Assembly (NCBI GenBank): GCA_012729505.1 | Contig: JAAYDA010000032.1 | Coordinates: 1-32,236 of the forward strand | Length of the DNA: 32,236 nt | DNA from: Syntrophomonadaceae bacterium | Lineage (GTDB): Bacteria > Bacillota > Syntrophomonadia > Syntrophomonadales > DTU052 | Direction: 5' to 3' | Part shown: one piece after another, positions 22,791 to 31,660 of the stretch | Position numbering within the stretch: position 1 is the stretch's first letter | Layout of the letters: the number at the start of each line of letters is the position of its first letter | The notes under the pieces: model-generated | Seen by the model: the letters and a program-made list of their open reading frames with translations, nothing else | Told to the model about the DNA's origin: nothing | The model's database searches: none | Position numbers and translations under genes: made by a program

Positions 22791-24479
22791 ATGCCTGAAA
22801 AAACGGAAGAGCTGGAACAAAATAAAACAACAGATCCGGCAGAGACAACCGGCGAACAAACACCTGCTCGTGAGGATAGTGATGCTTCCGAGAGCACACC
22901 GGAGCCGGTACAGGCAGGTAATCTGAGTGAAAATGACAGATCGAATCTGCTTGAGGATCCCACGGCTGGGACCGGGACCTCGGGGGGAGCGCAGCCTGAC
23001 CAGCAATCTGAAGCACCATCCGGGAATAATCAGGCCGCCGAGAATGCTCCCGGCCCGCCGGCGTCAACGCCATCACCTGACAAGTATGCACTGCTTAAAA
23101 GAGATGTGAGCTCTCTTACTGAAGAGGAAAAAGCTGAGAGAGCTAAGCTGATTATAGAAAAATATATTACCGACTGGAAAACAAAAAAAGAGGAGCGGAT
23201 GAAAGAGCTTACCGAGGGTATGAGTGATGATGAAAAATCCAAGGAAGAAACTCGTAAATCCGATCCGGTTCCGAGTAAATCCAGGGGCGAGAGATTCCTT
23301 GAAGGTGTTGACACCGTTAAGGAATGGGGCGATCTGGGAGCCGACATTGCAGGCGACGCTGCCTCATTCGCAACTGATGTGGCAGATACAGCACATACCT
23401 CCCAAGGCAATGATAATCACCAAGCCACTTCTGTGGCAGGTAATATCGCCAGTATTGCCACTGGCGGCTGGGGCACTCTTTCGGGCGGATACGGAATGTT
23501 CCGAAGCGGTCAGAACGCCAGACAAAAGCGCAAGAAGGGAGACAGCCGCGGTGCGGCACTCTCGCGTTTTGATGTAGCCAGTAACCTCTTTGGGACCGCC
23601 AGCGGAGCTACGGGCATGGCTAGCGGCATCACCGGACTTACAGGCAGTGACGCATCTGACTGGCTTGGCCATGCCTCCGGTATAGCTGGCATCGGAGGTT
23701 CTGTAACCGACATGATTAAAGGTATTTATCAAAAAAGAAGTTACAGCAATCTGGCCAACAGAAAAGAAACCGTGGACAGTAAGGCCAAGATGGCCAATCA
23801 GTACATGCGGTCAACTGATAATTACAAGCAGATGAAAGAGTCATACAACAAGGGAGATCAGAGTGCACACTCCAAAGAGAAAAGAATGGAGATGCTCAAA
23901 CAGAGACACGACCACAAGCGTTCCAAGGATTTTATGGGGGCAATGGCCTCCGCTCAGGAACATTCGAAAATCAAGTCCCAGGCGGGCGGAAGCGGCATTT
24001 TATCGGGGGCGCTTAACGCTCTGAGCGGTGGAATGGGACTAGCGGGGGGCTTCGCCAAGCAGTTTGGAGGCTTTGGCGGAAAGATTGCCGGAACAGTTCT
24101 TGGCGGAATCAGTAGTCTGACGAAGTACGCTACCAAGTATTTTGTGAATAAAAAAGGCGAGGATAAGGAAAAGGCCGCCAAGAAGGCTGCGAACGACACT
24201 AAGGGTAAGGAATACATCGAAGAGAAGGCTGCCAATCTCAAGAAAAAGGCAGATGCCCAGGCAGATCACATAACCGATGAAGAAGCAAAGCTTATCGTCG
24301 CCAAACGGCTGGGAATAGATGATCCTTCTGATTACGCAGAGGTTTACAAGAAGTTATCAGAACGGCGTGCAGACCGAATCCTCAACAAGGAGGAAGGCTA
24401 TAAGGAAATCCTGGCGGCCATGGGTCTTACGGAAGACGCAGACAAGGCCACAATTATGGAAGCGTTGGGTGTTTCCTAG
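22791..24479 (+). CDS. glycine-zipper-rich putative cargo or structural protein
   Basis: I do not recognise this 562-residue protein. Residues 1-100 are acidic, Pro/Ser/Thr-rich and probably disordered. Residues 100-160 are helical and charged. Residues 180-310 and 398-445 are rich in Gly, Ala and Ser with small-xxx-small repeats (SGATGMASGITGLTG, GGFGGKIAGTVLGG), as in membrane-inserting helices. They are separated by a very basic segment (312-395), and residues 455-562 are charged and helical. This resembles type III translocators or pore-forming effectors in layout only. ATG 22791 has a GGAGAGGAGG box. Its position after a chaperone-like gene and between two injection-system ATPases makes a delivered protein likely; a structural protein of the particle is the alternative. 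Confidence 0.72.
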   Translation: MPEKTEELEQNKTTDPAETTGEQTPAREDSDASESTPEPVQAGNLSENDRSNLLEDPTAGTGTSGGAQPDQQSEAPSGNNQAAENAPGPPASTPSPDKYALLKRDVSSLTEEEKAERAKLIIEKYITDWKTKKEERMKELTEGMSDDEKSKEETRKSDPVPSKSRGERFLEGVDTVKEWGDLGADIAGDAASFATDVADTAHTSQGNDNHQATSVAGNIASIATGGWGTLSGGYGMFRSGQNARQKRKKGDSRGAALSRFDVASNLFGTASGATGMASGITGLTGSDASDWLGHASGIAGIGGSVTDMIKGIYQKRSYSNLANRKETVDSKAKMANQYMRSTDNYKQMKESYNKGDQSAHSKEKRMEMLKQRHDHKRSKDFMGAMASAQEHSKIKSQAGGSGILSGALNALSGGMGLAGGFAKQFGGFGGKIAGTVLGGISSLTKYATKYFVNKKGEDKEKAAKKAANDTKGKEYIEEKAANLKKKADAQADHITDEEAKLIVAKRLGIDDPSDYAEVYKKLSERRADRILNKEEGYKEILAAMGLTEDADKATIMEALGVS

Positions 24480-24521
24480 GTTTCGTTCTTATGAGTGGGT
24501 TTAACTATAAAGAGGAGTATT

Positions 24522-26744
24522 ATGAGCAGTATTGAGTTAATATCTCTTCAGCACTTTCCCAAAACATTTGAAGATTCACTATTGCGCAGCGAGCTTTTAG
24601 ATAGAATAGAAAACGTATCTACGGGTTCAGTGCTAGTGTGTTCCATGGCGGGATACGGAAAGTCTACCCTTTTAAGCCAGCTGGCATCACGGGCGCAAAA
24701 TGGAGCAGTATGTATACTCGGGCGGAGCGATAATGATTTAAATTACTTTTTGGACCATCTCTCCAATGCCATTGGTCAGGTGGCACTCCAAATGGAAATT
24801 GTTGATGCCGAAAATACATATGCGGTGTTACTACGTATCTGTCAGGTAGCTTCGGAAAACAGGGTTACACTGATTTTCGACAACTGCCAGCTTATTGAGG
24901 AAGGGGAAGTCTGCAATGCGCTGCAGTACCTTATGGAGATGGCAGAAAACAGCTTCAAGCTGGTAATAGCTTCTCGAATAATACCTGATTTTGCAGCTAG
25001 ATTTATCCTGGAGGAGCGCTGCCGACTGTTGGGACGTGACGATCTTGTCTTATCTGAAAGCGAAATCGGTCAGATAGTGAGTAGGCATCTCAACGTTGAA
25101 AATCCACAGCTTGCGATACACTTGCACGCTCTTACAGACGGCTGGGCGGCGGGTGTAATGTTCTGCCTTCGTGGTGGTGGAACACATTTTATAAAGGGAC
25201 TGCCTGGCTGGGAAAACATAAATGACCAGGGGCTGATAAAAAAGTACATAGCCTATGAGATACTCTCCGACCTTCCCCAAGATGTGGTGCGATTTGTAAA
25301 AAATGCCTCACTCTTGGACTGTCTGAGTGTTGATGCATGTAACACCATTTTAGAAACAAGCAATTCAGAGGAATGCCTTAAATTTTTATCAGAAAACGAT
25401 GTGTTTTTACGGAAATGCATGGATGAACCAGGAACTTTGGAGTGGATAGATATCTTCCAAAAGGCAATGTCAAACATGCTCACCACCAAAGAGAAAACAG
25501 TGATTGCAGAAAAAACTGTTGAATATTACTTGAGGCGTAAATTGCATCTGAAAGCAACCGAATTTGCTCTCGAATATGGACAGCCATCCTTGATTTGTCG
25601 GGCTCTATCTCTCTGTGGCACAAATTTGTTGGAAGAAGAACAGTTTGAACTTTTGGGAAATTGCGCCCAGGTGCTTGAAAAAAGCAGTGAAGAGCTGGAT
25701 GCCCTAATTTTCGGAATACTGGCCCAGTACTACTATGTCGCCGGTGATTACGCCAAAATGGAATACAGTTTCAACATGGCAGACAGCTTGTTCGGCAAAG
25801 AAAATACTTACAGCATCCAGCGAAGTCTTTATCGCGGTCTGCTTAAGTTTGAAGCTGACCCTCAAAAGTACCAAAAAATCGTAAACAATGCGCTTTTTTA
25901 TTTGAATGAATACAACCTCAAGCTCCCTTTTCTGCTGTCCCACGAACAGAAGGTTCTAGAAGAAATAATACGCCACAACAACGCTGATGAAGCTAACCAT
26001 GACAAGAAGCCCCTAAAAGTAAAACAATTTGGCATCTTCAAACTCATCGTGGCGGAAGACGGGCATGAGGTATCGTGGCGCACCAAAAAAGGCGGTGAGC
26101 TTTTGGCTTATCTTATTGGTCTTAATGGAAAATCAGTTGACAGAAGCCATCTTTTTGATGTCATCTGGCCGGATGAACTGCCTAACAACTCGGTGGCTAT
26201 GCTGCATAACATGATTTACAATATCCGCAAGGAGCTTAGCGCATATAAGCTGGAGAATTTCATTAAATACAAGAATAAAGGTTACAGCATAGACATGACC
26301 CTTATTGATTGTGACGAGGAAGCGGTGTCCCTCATCTGTTCAGCTATTTCCCGCAAGGATATGGATACGCTTTTGGAAAATGAGGAAGTATTCTTTGAGT
26401 ACTGGGGCGGGTATCTTGAGAATATTGCCAGTATGTGGGCCATAGAGCGCAGGGAGTACTACGATAAAATGTTTGTCATGGGCGCTCTGTTGTTAGCTGA
26501 TTTCTATTATGATAGCAGGATATATGAAAAGGCCATAATTTTTTTGCAAAATGCTCAGAAAGTCGATGTTTTTTCTGAACGGATAATGGAAAAGACTTTA
26601 AACTGCTATTCAAAGCTGGGGAAATTCGATAAGCTGCGCTTAAAATACGAAGAATTTTGCGAGATGTTGTCTTGCGAACTGGATATACAGCCTACTGCCG
26701 ACCTGAAATCCGCATATCAAAAAAGTATTCAAAGGAAAGTATAG
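24522..26744 (+). CDS. STAND NTPase / SARP-type transcriptional regulator
   Basis: The 740-residue protein begins with a MalT-like NTPase domain: P-loop AGYGKST at 43-49 and LIFDNCQLI as a Walker B-like strand. A helical, TPR-like region follows. From about 497 to 590 there is an OmpR-type winged-helix domain (VKQFGIFKL, GELLAYLIGLNGKSVDRSHL, LFDVIWPDELPNNSVAMLHN). The C-terminus (about 600-740) has a bacterial transcriptional activator (BTAD) domain. It is probably an activator of the injection-system genes around it, with the NTPase as the sensing switch; the signal is unknown. The ATG at 24522 has AGAGGAG just upstream. Confidence 0.85.
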   Translation: MSSIELISLQHFPKTFEDSLLRSELLDRIENVSTGSVLVCSMAGYGKSTLLSQLASRAQNGAVCILGRSDNDLNYFLDHLSNAIGQVALQMEIVDAENTYAVLLRICQVASENRVTLIFDNCQLIEEGEVCNALQYLMEMAENSFKLVIASRIIPDFAARFILEERCRLLGRDDLVLSESEIGQIVSRHLNVENPQLAIHLHALTDGWAAGVMFCLRGGGTHFIKGLPGWENINDQGLIKKYIAYEILSDLPQDVVRFVKNASLLDCLSVDACNTILETSNSEECLKFLSENDVFLRKCMDEPGTLEWIDIFQKAMSNMLTTKEKTVIAEKTVEYYLRRKLHLKATEFALEYGQPSLICRALSLCGTNLLEEEQFELLGNCAQVLEKSSEELDALIFGILAQYYYVAGDYAKMEYSFNMADSLFGKENTYSIQRSLYRGLLKFEADPQKYQKIVNNALFYLNEYNLKLPFLLSHEQKVLEEIIRHNNADEANHDKKPLKVKQFGIFKLIVAEDGHEVSWRTKKGGELLAYLIGLNGKSVDRSHLFDVIWPDELPNNSVAMLHNMIYNIRKELSAYKLENFIKYKNKGYSIDMTLIDCDEEAVSLICSAISRKDMDTLLENEEVFFEYWGGYLENIASMWAIERREYYDKMFVMGALLLADFYYDSRIYEKAIIFLQNAQKVDVFSERIMEKTLNCYSKLGKFDKLRLKYEEFCEMLSCELDIQPTADLKSAYQKSIQRKV

Positions 26745-26855
26745 CGGGTTAGATTGGATACCAGAGAGTATATAATATTCAAAACTCCTCATGGCTGAAT
26801 TTAAGAGGCTTTACGTGACTTTATATATGAATGCCTATTAAATATAGGAGAGTTT

Positions 26856-28904
26856 ATGGGAGACACACTTCAATTTAATAACAGAAGTGAATACCTGGAC
26901 AGGCTAATGTTTTTGGCGCGCTGTAGCCTTCAATGCACCATTTTGGAACTGGGTTGCGATTTGGAGAAAATTAATTGGGGCGTGACCTTGGGGCGGGAGG
27001 AAATCCGCCAGGGTTTTGAAAATGCCTGTACTGTAGCGGGCAATAATTTGCAGGATGGGTCTTTTTTGCCGCTGGAATACTTATTTTATCTTTTTGACTG
27101 CGATTTTTTTGAGCGGCATGCGGTAATTATTACCCTGCTGGCTCAACTTTTCCCGGACACAGCTTATATGTTTGCCTTGATTCATGATGATAAAGGCATG
27201 GATACAGCGACTCCTTTTGCATTATGCCGCACTTACCAGGAGCATGGAGAATTTGCGTCGAAATCTGCATATTTTGCCAGAGGGTCAAGGCTTCTTAAAT
27301 ATTTCTTTGCGGAAAACGAGGTGGATGTCTCTTCAAAGCTTACTCTGGACAAGCGTATTTTGGAATTTGCTCTCGGTGTTAGTGTGAGGGAATCCTACTA
27401 TACACCGGTCGCCACCTTGTGGAATGGAGATGGGCAGGTATTTACTGATGAGGATGTTGCCAACCGAATTGGAGCCTATATTCGTAACTGTGAGGATTTT
27501 GGGGTACATACGGTTTTTAATCTCTTTGGTGAAAAGGGTGGAGGACGCAAGAGCTGCATCAAGCATATTGCACGAGAGAATGGGCTTAATCTGATGTTCA
27601 TAGATCCTCTTTTTCTCTTTGAAGAAAGAGACTCCGGGATTATTATTGAGAGAATCCTGCGAGAATGCTTCATTTTTCAAGCAATACCTGTAATAAACTT
27701 CCCCGAGGATGTACCGGCAAGCAACCAAGCTATTCTTTCCCGGCTCCTTAAAAGGGTGGTGGATAATTTTGATTATTCCTTTGTTGTATCGCAGCGGCGA
27801 ATTATGTCTCATCAGCTCAAAGATGGTGTTTTACTCATTGCTGAAGAGCTAGGCAATCTGTCGTTGGAGGCCTCTGTAAGACTTTGGGAGTCAGAGAGCG
27901 AAAAACACACTGTGGACAACAGTGTCAGCTTTTACGAACTTGCAGGAGAGTTTATTCTTACCCCCGGCAGAATCAAAGCGGCTTTTCGTGCGGCTTCCGC
28001 CATTGCCCACCTTTATGGCAGCGGAATCATCACTTTAGCTGATTTGAAGAGAGGCTGCTACAATACTCTGCAGTTTACAATGGGCAGTAAAGCTAACAGG
28101 CTTAATCCCATTTATACATGGGATGATCTGGTGTTGCCCAAATATCAGAAAAGCTTGCTGATAACAGCCTGCAACCAAGTGAGGTACAAGTATTTTGTTT
28201 ATCAAAAATGGGGTTTTCAAGATAAAATGTCCTATGGAAAGAATGTTTCCATGTTATTTACAGGTCCTCCGGGCACCGGCAAAACTATGGCAGCTCAGGT
28301 AGTATCAAACGAACTCGGGCTGGACGTGTACAAGATTGAACTGGCAACAGTTGTCAGTAAGTATGTGGGTGAAACAGAGAAAAACTTAAATGAGATTTTC
28401 CTTCAGGCGAAAAAGAGCCAGGTTATCCTGTTTTTTGATGAGGCAGATGTCCTTTTCAGTAAACGAACTGAGGTCAAAGATTCCAATGATAAATACAGCA
28501 ATATGGAGGCAGCATTTCTGCTGCAGAAGATGGAGGAATATGATGGCGTGACCATTATGGCCACCAACTATGTCCAGAATTTTGACGAGGCATTCAAGCG
28601 CAGGATAAAGTTTGTCATCGATTTTCCTTTTCCTAACCAAGAGCAGCGACGGGAGATTTGGCAGAAAGTATTCCCCCTTCAGCTGCCTTTGGGTGAACTG
28701 GACTATGATTACCTGACAACGAGATTTGAACTGTCTGGCAGCAATATCAAAAACATTGCTGTCCACAGTGCGTTTCTGGCCGCTGCGGAAGGTGACGCGA
28801 AAGTGGAGATGCAGCACATCATAGCGGCTATTCGCAATGAATTTGCTAAAAGCGGAAAAATGTTCACCAAAGAAGACGCAGGGGAGTACTATATGCTTTT
28901 GTAG
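26856..28904 (+). CDS. AAA+ ATPase of contractile injection system, copy 2
   Basis: This 682-residue paralog of ATPase 1 has the same plan. A helical N-terminal part is followed by a degenerate nucleotide-binding module (GEKGGGRKS, 225-233), then a complete AAA+ module with GPPGTGKT (470-477), FFDEAD around D528-E529, ATNY and AFKRRIKF. The last 230 residues are very similar to copy 1 (SKYVGETEKN, KRTEVKDSND, ELSGSNIK), while the N-terminal halves differ. It probably works with, or in parallel to, copy 1 in assembly or loading. The ATG has a TAGGAGAG box. Confidence 0.86.
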   Translation: MGDTLQFNNRSEYLDRLMFLARCSLQCTILELGCDLEKINWGVTLGREEIRQGFENACTVAGNNLQDGSFLPLEYLFYLFDCDFFERHAVIITLLAQLFPDTAYMFALIHDDKGMDTATPFALCRTYQEHGEFASKSAYFARGSRLLKYFFAENEVDVSSKLTLDKRILEFALGVSVRESYYTPVATLWNGDGQVFTDEDVANRIGAYIRNCEDFGVHTVFNLFGEKGGGRKSCIKHIARENGLNLMFIDPLFLFEERDSGIIIERILRECFIFQAIPVINFPEDVPASNQAILSRLLKRVVDNFDYSFVVSQRRIMSHQLKDGVLLIAEELGNLSLEASVRLWESESEKHTVDNSVSFYELAGEFILTPGRIKAAFRAASAIAHLYGSGIITLADLKRGCYNTLQFTMGSKANRLNPIYTWDDLVLPKYQKSLLITACNQVRYKYFVYQKWGFQDKMSYGKNVSMLFTGPPGTGKTMAAQVVSNELGLDVYKIELATVVSKYVGETEKNLNEIFLQAKKSQVILFFDEADVLFSKRTEVKDSNDKYSNMEAAFLLQKMEEYDGVTIMATNYVQNFDEAFKRRIKFVIDFPFPNQEQRREIWQKVFPLQLPLGELDYDYLTTRFELSGSNIKNIAVHSAFLAAAEGDAKVEMQHIIAAIRNEFAKSGKMFTKEDAGEYYMLL

Positions 28905-28932
28905 AAAGCGGGAGGTGAGCCGGCTGTTTGAC

Positions 28933-29736
28933 ATGGATCGCAGGCGGGATGAAGACTTGCAGCGTTCAGAAGCAATCTTGCATTTTGAAAGAGAGCAAGA
29001 CATGTCGTCTCAAAAGACACCTGAGAACTATAAGCCTCATTGGAGCGAAAGAGATGAACAAGCACGTCCCCGAGAAATGTTTAAAATGGGTAATTCCTAT
29101 AGCAACCTTTCAATTGCAGCAAATCGCAATCGCGAAATGACCGTTGTTACCAGCGAAAAAAGACGCCATAACAGTGAAACACTGAGCAATCACCAGAGGA
29201 AGCTGAATGGCCAACGCAGAAGGGCTGTGTCTGCCCCTTTCGGACGGGCATATGCCGACAGCTATGACCCAATAAACAGCGCTTTTGCTTTCAAAACCGG
29301 GAAGCTGCAGCCTGCCCAGCGGGTGCTGGCCGAAATCACTAAGTATGCAGACAAAGCAGGCCAGACTACGGTTAGAAAAAACCTGCCCTTCCTGACCCTG
29401 CAAGACGATAAAATGCGGCTGCAAGAGCTGCAAGCCGAAATCCGCCGGTCCAGGGAGACGGGGATGAACCCTATGGAGCTTGAACAGGAAAAAGAGCAGC
29501 TGTTTCAGACCATTTCGCAAAAAGAGCATATGCAATCGCAGTTTGTCAGAAAAATGAATCTTGCCATAAAGAAAGCTCGGATAATCACAGATGAAGAACA
29601 TACCGAATGGCCGAACAACGTCATTTTATCAGGTGATATAACCATTCCCGACGAACCCTCTGAGGACGAAGAAGACTTTGCCGGCGGGCCTCACGATGAC
29701 CTTCAGGATAATACCCAGGCAAAAAAGAACAAATAA
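28933..29736 (+). CDS. hypothetical injection-locus protein, about 267 residues
   Basis: No family is recognised. The sequence is highly charged, basic in the first 120 residues, with a coiled-coil-like middle (DDKMRLQELQAEIRRSRE, EQEKEQLFQTISQKEH) and a strongly acidic tail (EPSEDEEDFAGG). The start is uncertain. GGGAGGTGAG at about 28910-28919 follows the ATPase 2 stop; ATG 28933 is somewhat far, GTG 28915 lies inside the box, and CTG 28924 has ideal spacing but is a rare start. It lies directly between ATPase 2 and the sheath gene, so a role in particle assembly or cargo is possible. Confidence 0.7.
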   Translation: MDRRRDEDLQRSEAILHFEREQDMSSQKTPENYKPHWSERDEQARPREMFKMGNSYSNLSIAANRNREMTVVTSEKRRHNSETLSNHQRKLNGQRRRAVSAPFGRAYADSYDPINSAFAFKTGKLQPAQRVLAEITKYADKAGQTTVRKNLPFLTLQDDKMRLQELQAEIRRSRETGMNPMELEQEKEQLFQTISQKEHMQSQFVRKMNLAIKKARIITDEEHTEWPNNVILSGDITIPDEPSEDEEDFAGGPHDDLQDNTQAKKNK

Positions 29737-29771
29737 TATTGTTTTTTCATTAATTCAGCAAGATATAAGTT

Positions 29772-29795
29772 TGTTTATAAATATGTTTATAAATG
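29772..29795 (+). repeat. tandem 12-base direct repeat upstream of the sheath gene
   Basis: TGTTTATAAATA (29772-29783) is followed at once by TGTTTATAAATG (29784-29795). The region from 29740 to 29850 is AT-rich and probably holds the promoter of the structural genes, though no clear -35/-10 pair is seen. The core also occurs before ATPase 1. Confidence 0.55.
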
Positions 29796-29857
29796 TCGTT
29801 TATTATTAACTAGGATCCAAATGATGCAAAAAGATCGGAAATATTAAAAAGTATCCG

Positions 29858-29902
29858 AAGGGAGGGAAATGGTTTCATAAATACTGTGAAACCGAAATTT
29901 TA
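29858..29902 (+). promoter_or_regulatory. folded ribosome binding site of the sheath gene
   Basis: The only strong Shine-Dalgarno sequence (GAAGGGAGGG, ending at 29866) lies 35 bases before the sheath ATG. Between them GGTTTCA (29871-29877) pairs with TGAAACC (29887-29893). If folded, the hairpin leaves about twelve bases of effective spacing. The box also suits an ATG at 29869 that opens a three-codon frame (ATG GTT TCA TAA). Confidence 0.45.
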
Positions 29903-31635
29903 TGGCAGAGTATTTATCTCCAGGCGTTTATGTCGAAGAATTTGAATCCGGTGGAAAACCAATGGAGGGTGTGGGAACCAGCACCGCAGGTTTTATTGGC
30001 TTGGCAGAGAAGGGGCCTGTTGAGGGTGTTCCGCAACTGGTGACCAATTTTGCCGATTTTAAAAGGACTTACGGGGGTTATCTTTCGGAGAACGAATTTG
30101 GCGGGTACAGGTATCTTGCATACGCAGTCGAGAATTTTTTCATTAACGGCGGGTCACGCTGTTTTGTTTCTCGCGTTGCTCCTTTGGATGCAAAGGCTTC
30201 CGTCGGCTATTCTCCCACAAAAGATGCTCCTATAGTAAAGATTTCTGCTAAAGATCCCGGCATATGGGGTGATAGTGTTAAGGTTACCGTTACACCGGCA
30301 AGTAAGACCAGGACTCAAATTATTAAGGAAATTACATCCGGTGATGATGTCAAGTATCTGGTCAAAAACGGTGCGGGATTTAATCCTGGTGATGTGGTGG
30401 TCTTTGCCGACCAGTCCGGCATAGTGTATAACAGAGTTGTTAAAAATCAGGATAATATCATCACTTTCGCCGATAGTTTTTCGGAAGATGTAGTTGATAA
30501 TAATCTTGTTCCATTAAAAACTATCTCTACCTGTGAGTTTACCCTTGAGGTAAAATACGGCGACTCCGTTGAAACTTATGAAAACCTCTCTTTTAATATC
30601 AATGCTGCCAATCATATTTCTAAAAAAACGGCCAAGTCTGATCTTATTGTGGCTGAATATGTGGCTGCCGATGACGAAGAAATTATTGATCCCTTCGCTG
30701 CAATTGCAGGTGAGGATGCAAAGGTGGCAACCATAGAATTGAGCAGCGGCAGCAACGGATCCGTTTCATCCATTACTGCCGCAGAATTCATTGGTGTTGA
30801 CAATGGCGCAGGCAAACGCACCGGCATTCAATCCTTCCTTGACAACGATGTGGTTTCCATTATGGCAGTTCCAGGTGTTACTGATCCCAATGTTCAGCTT
30901 ACTCTGGTTGCTCATTGCGAGAACCTGGCCAGCCGCTTTGCTGTACTAGATGTTCCCAGAGATGCAAAGAAAGTGAACGACATTATTGAACACAGAAACA
31001 TCTTTGACAGCACTTACGCAGCTCTTTATCACCCTTGGCTTGAGGTTTTTGATCCACTGGACAAGAAGACCATCGCTGTTCCTCCTTCGGGTGCGGTCAT
31101 TGGCATTTATGCCAGAAGTGACAACACCAGAGGGGTACATAAGGCACCCGCCAACGAAGTTGTCAGGGCTTGCACCGGTCTTGACTGCCAGTTCAACAAA
31201 GGAGAACAAGATATTCTCAATCCCAAAGGTGTTAACCTCATCCGAACTTTCCCTGGCCAAGGTATTCGCATTTGGGGTGCGCGTACCGTTTCCAGTGATG
31301 GCAGTTGGAAATACGTAAACGTAAGACGTTTGTTTATCTTTATCGAGGAATCCATAAAGGCGAATACAAGTTGGGCTGTTTTCGAGCCAAACGATGAAGT
31401 GCTGTGGGTTCGTGTCCAGAGAACTATAAGTGTGTTCCTAAACAACCTGTGGCGGAACGGTTCGCTTGCCGGAGCATCACCTGATGAGGCTTTCTTTGTA
31501 AGCATCGGAAGAAACACAATGACGCAGGATGATATCGATAACGGCAGACTGATCTGCGTAATCGGTGTTGCACCTGTGAAGCCTGCCGAATTTGTAATCT
31601 TCAGAATTACTCAGAAGACCGGTATGGCGGAATAA
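29902..31635 (+). CDS. phage-tail-like contractile sheath protein
   Basis: The 577-residue protein is a tail sheath protein of contractile injection systems and myophage-like particles. The N-terminus YLSPGVYVEEF (4-14) and the following GVGTSTAGFIGLAEKGP are hallmark, as are FINGGSRCFVSRV and the C-terminal domain with WVRVQRTISVFLNNLWRNG, GASPDEAFFVSIGRNTMT and PAEFVIFRITQ. The sheath surrounds the inner tube and contracts to drive it into a target membrane. The middle (about 95-290) is variable, as usual, and may be exposed on the surface. The start at ATG 29902 is set by the conserved N-terminus despite a distant ribosome binding site. Confidence 0.95.
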   Translation: MAEYLSPGVYVEEFESGGKPMEGVGTSTAGFIGLAEKGPVEGVPQLVTNFADFKRTYGGYLSENEFGGYRYLAYAVENFFINGGSRCFVSRVAPLDAKASVGYSPTKDAPIVKISAKDPGIWGDSVKVTVTPASKTRTQIIKEITSGDDVKYLVKNGAGFNPGDVVVFADQSGIVYNRVVKNQDNIITFADSFSEDVVDNNLVPLKTISTCEFTLEVKYGDSVETYENLSFNINAANHISKKTAKSDLIVAEYVAADDEEIIDPFAAIAGEDAKVATIELSSGSNGSVSSITAAEFIGVDNGAGKRTGIQSFLDNDVVSIMAVPGVTDPNVQLTLVAHCENLASRFAVLDVPRDAKKVNDIIEHRNIFDSTYAALYHPWLEVFDPLDKKTIAVPPSGAVIGIYARSDNTRGVHKAPANEVVRACTGLDCQFNKGEQDILNPKGVNLIRTFPGQGIRIWGARTVSSDGSWKYVNVRRLFIFIEESIKANTSWAVFEPNDEVLWVRVQRTISVFLNNLWRNGSLAGASPDEAFFVSIGRNTMTQDDIDNGRLICVIGVAPVKPAEFVIFRITQKTGMAE

Positions 31636-31660
31636 TTGATTTGAAAGGAGCGAATTCTAA

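Noticed and set aside
28386-29003. 205-residue minus-strand frame across the ATPase 2 end
   Set aside because: It opposes the highly conserved AAA+ core; no ribosome binding site or motif supports it.
29723-29756. A-rich/T-rich hairpin after the 28933 gene
   Set aside because: The stem is only A-T pairs with a bulge of about three bases; too weak to call a terminator.
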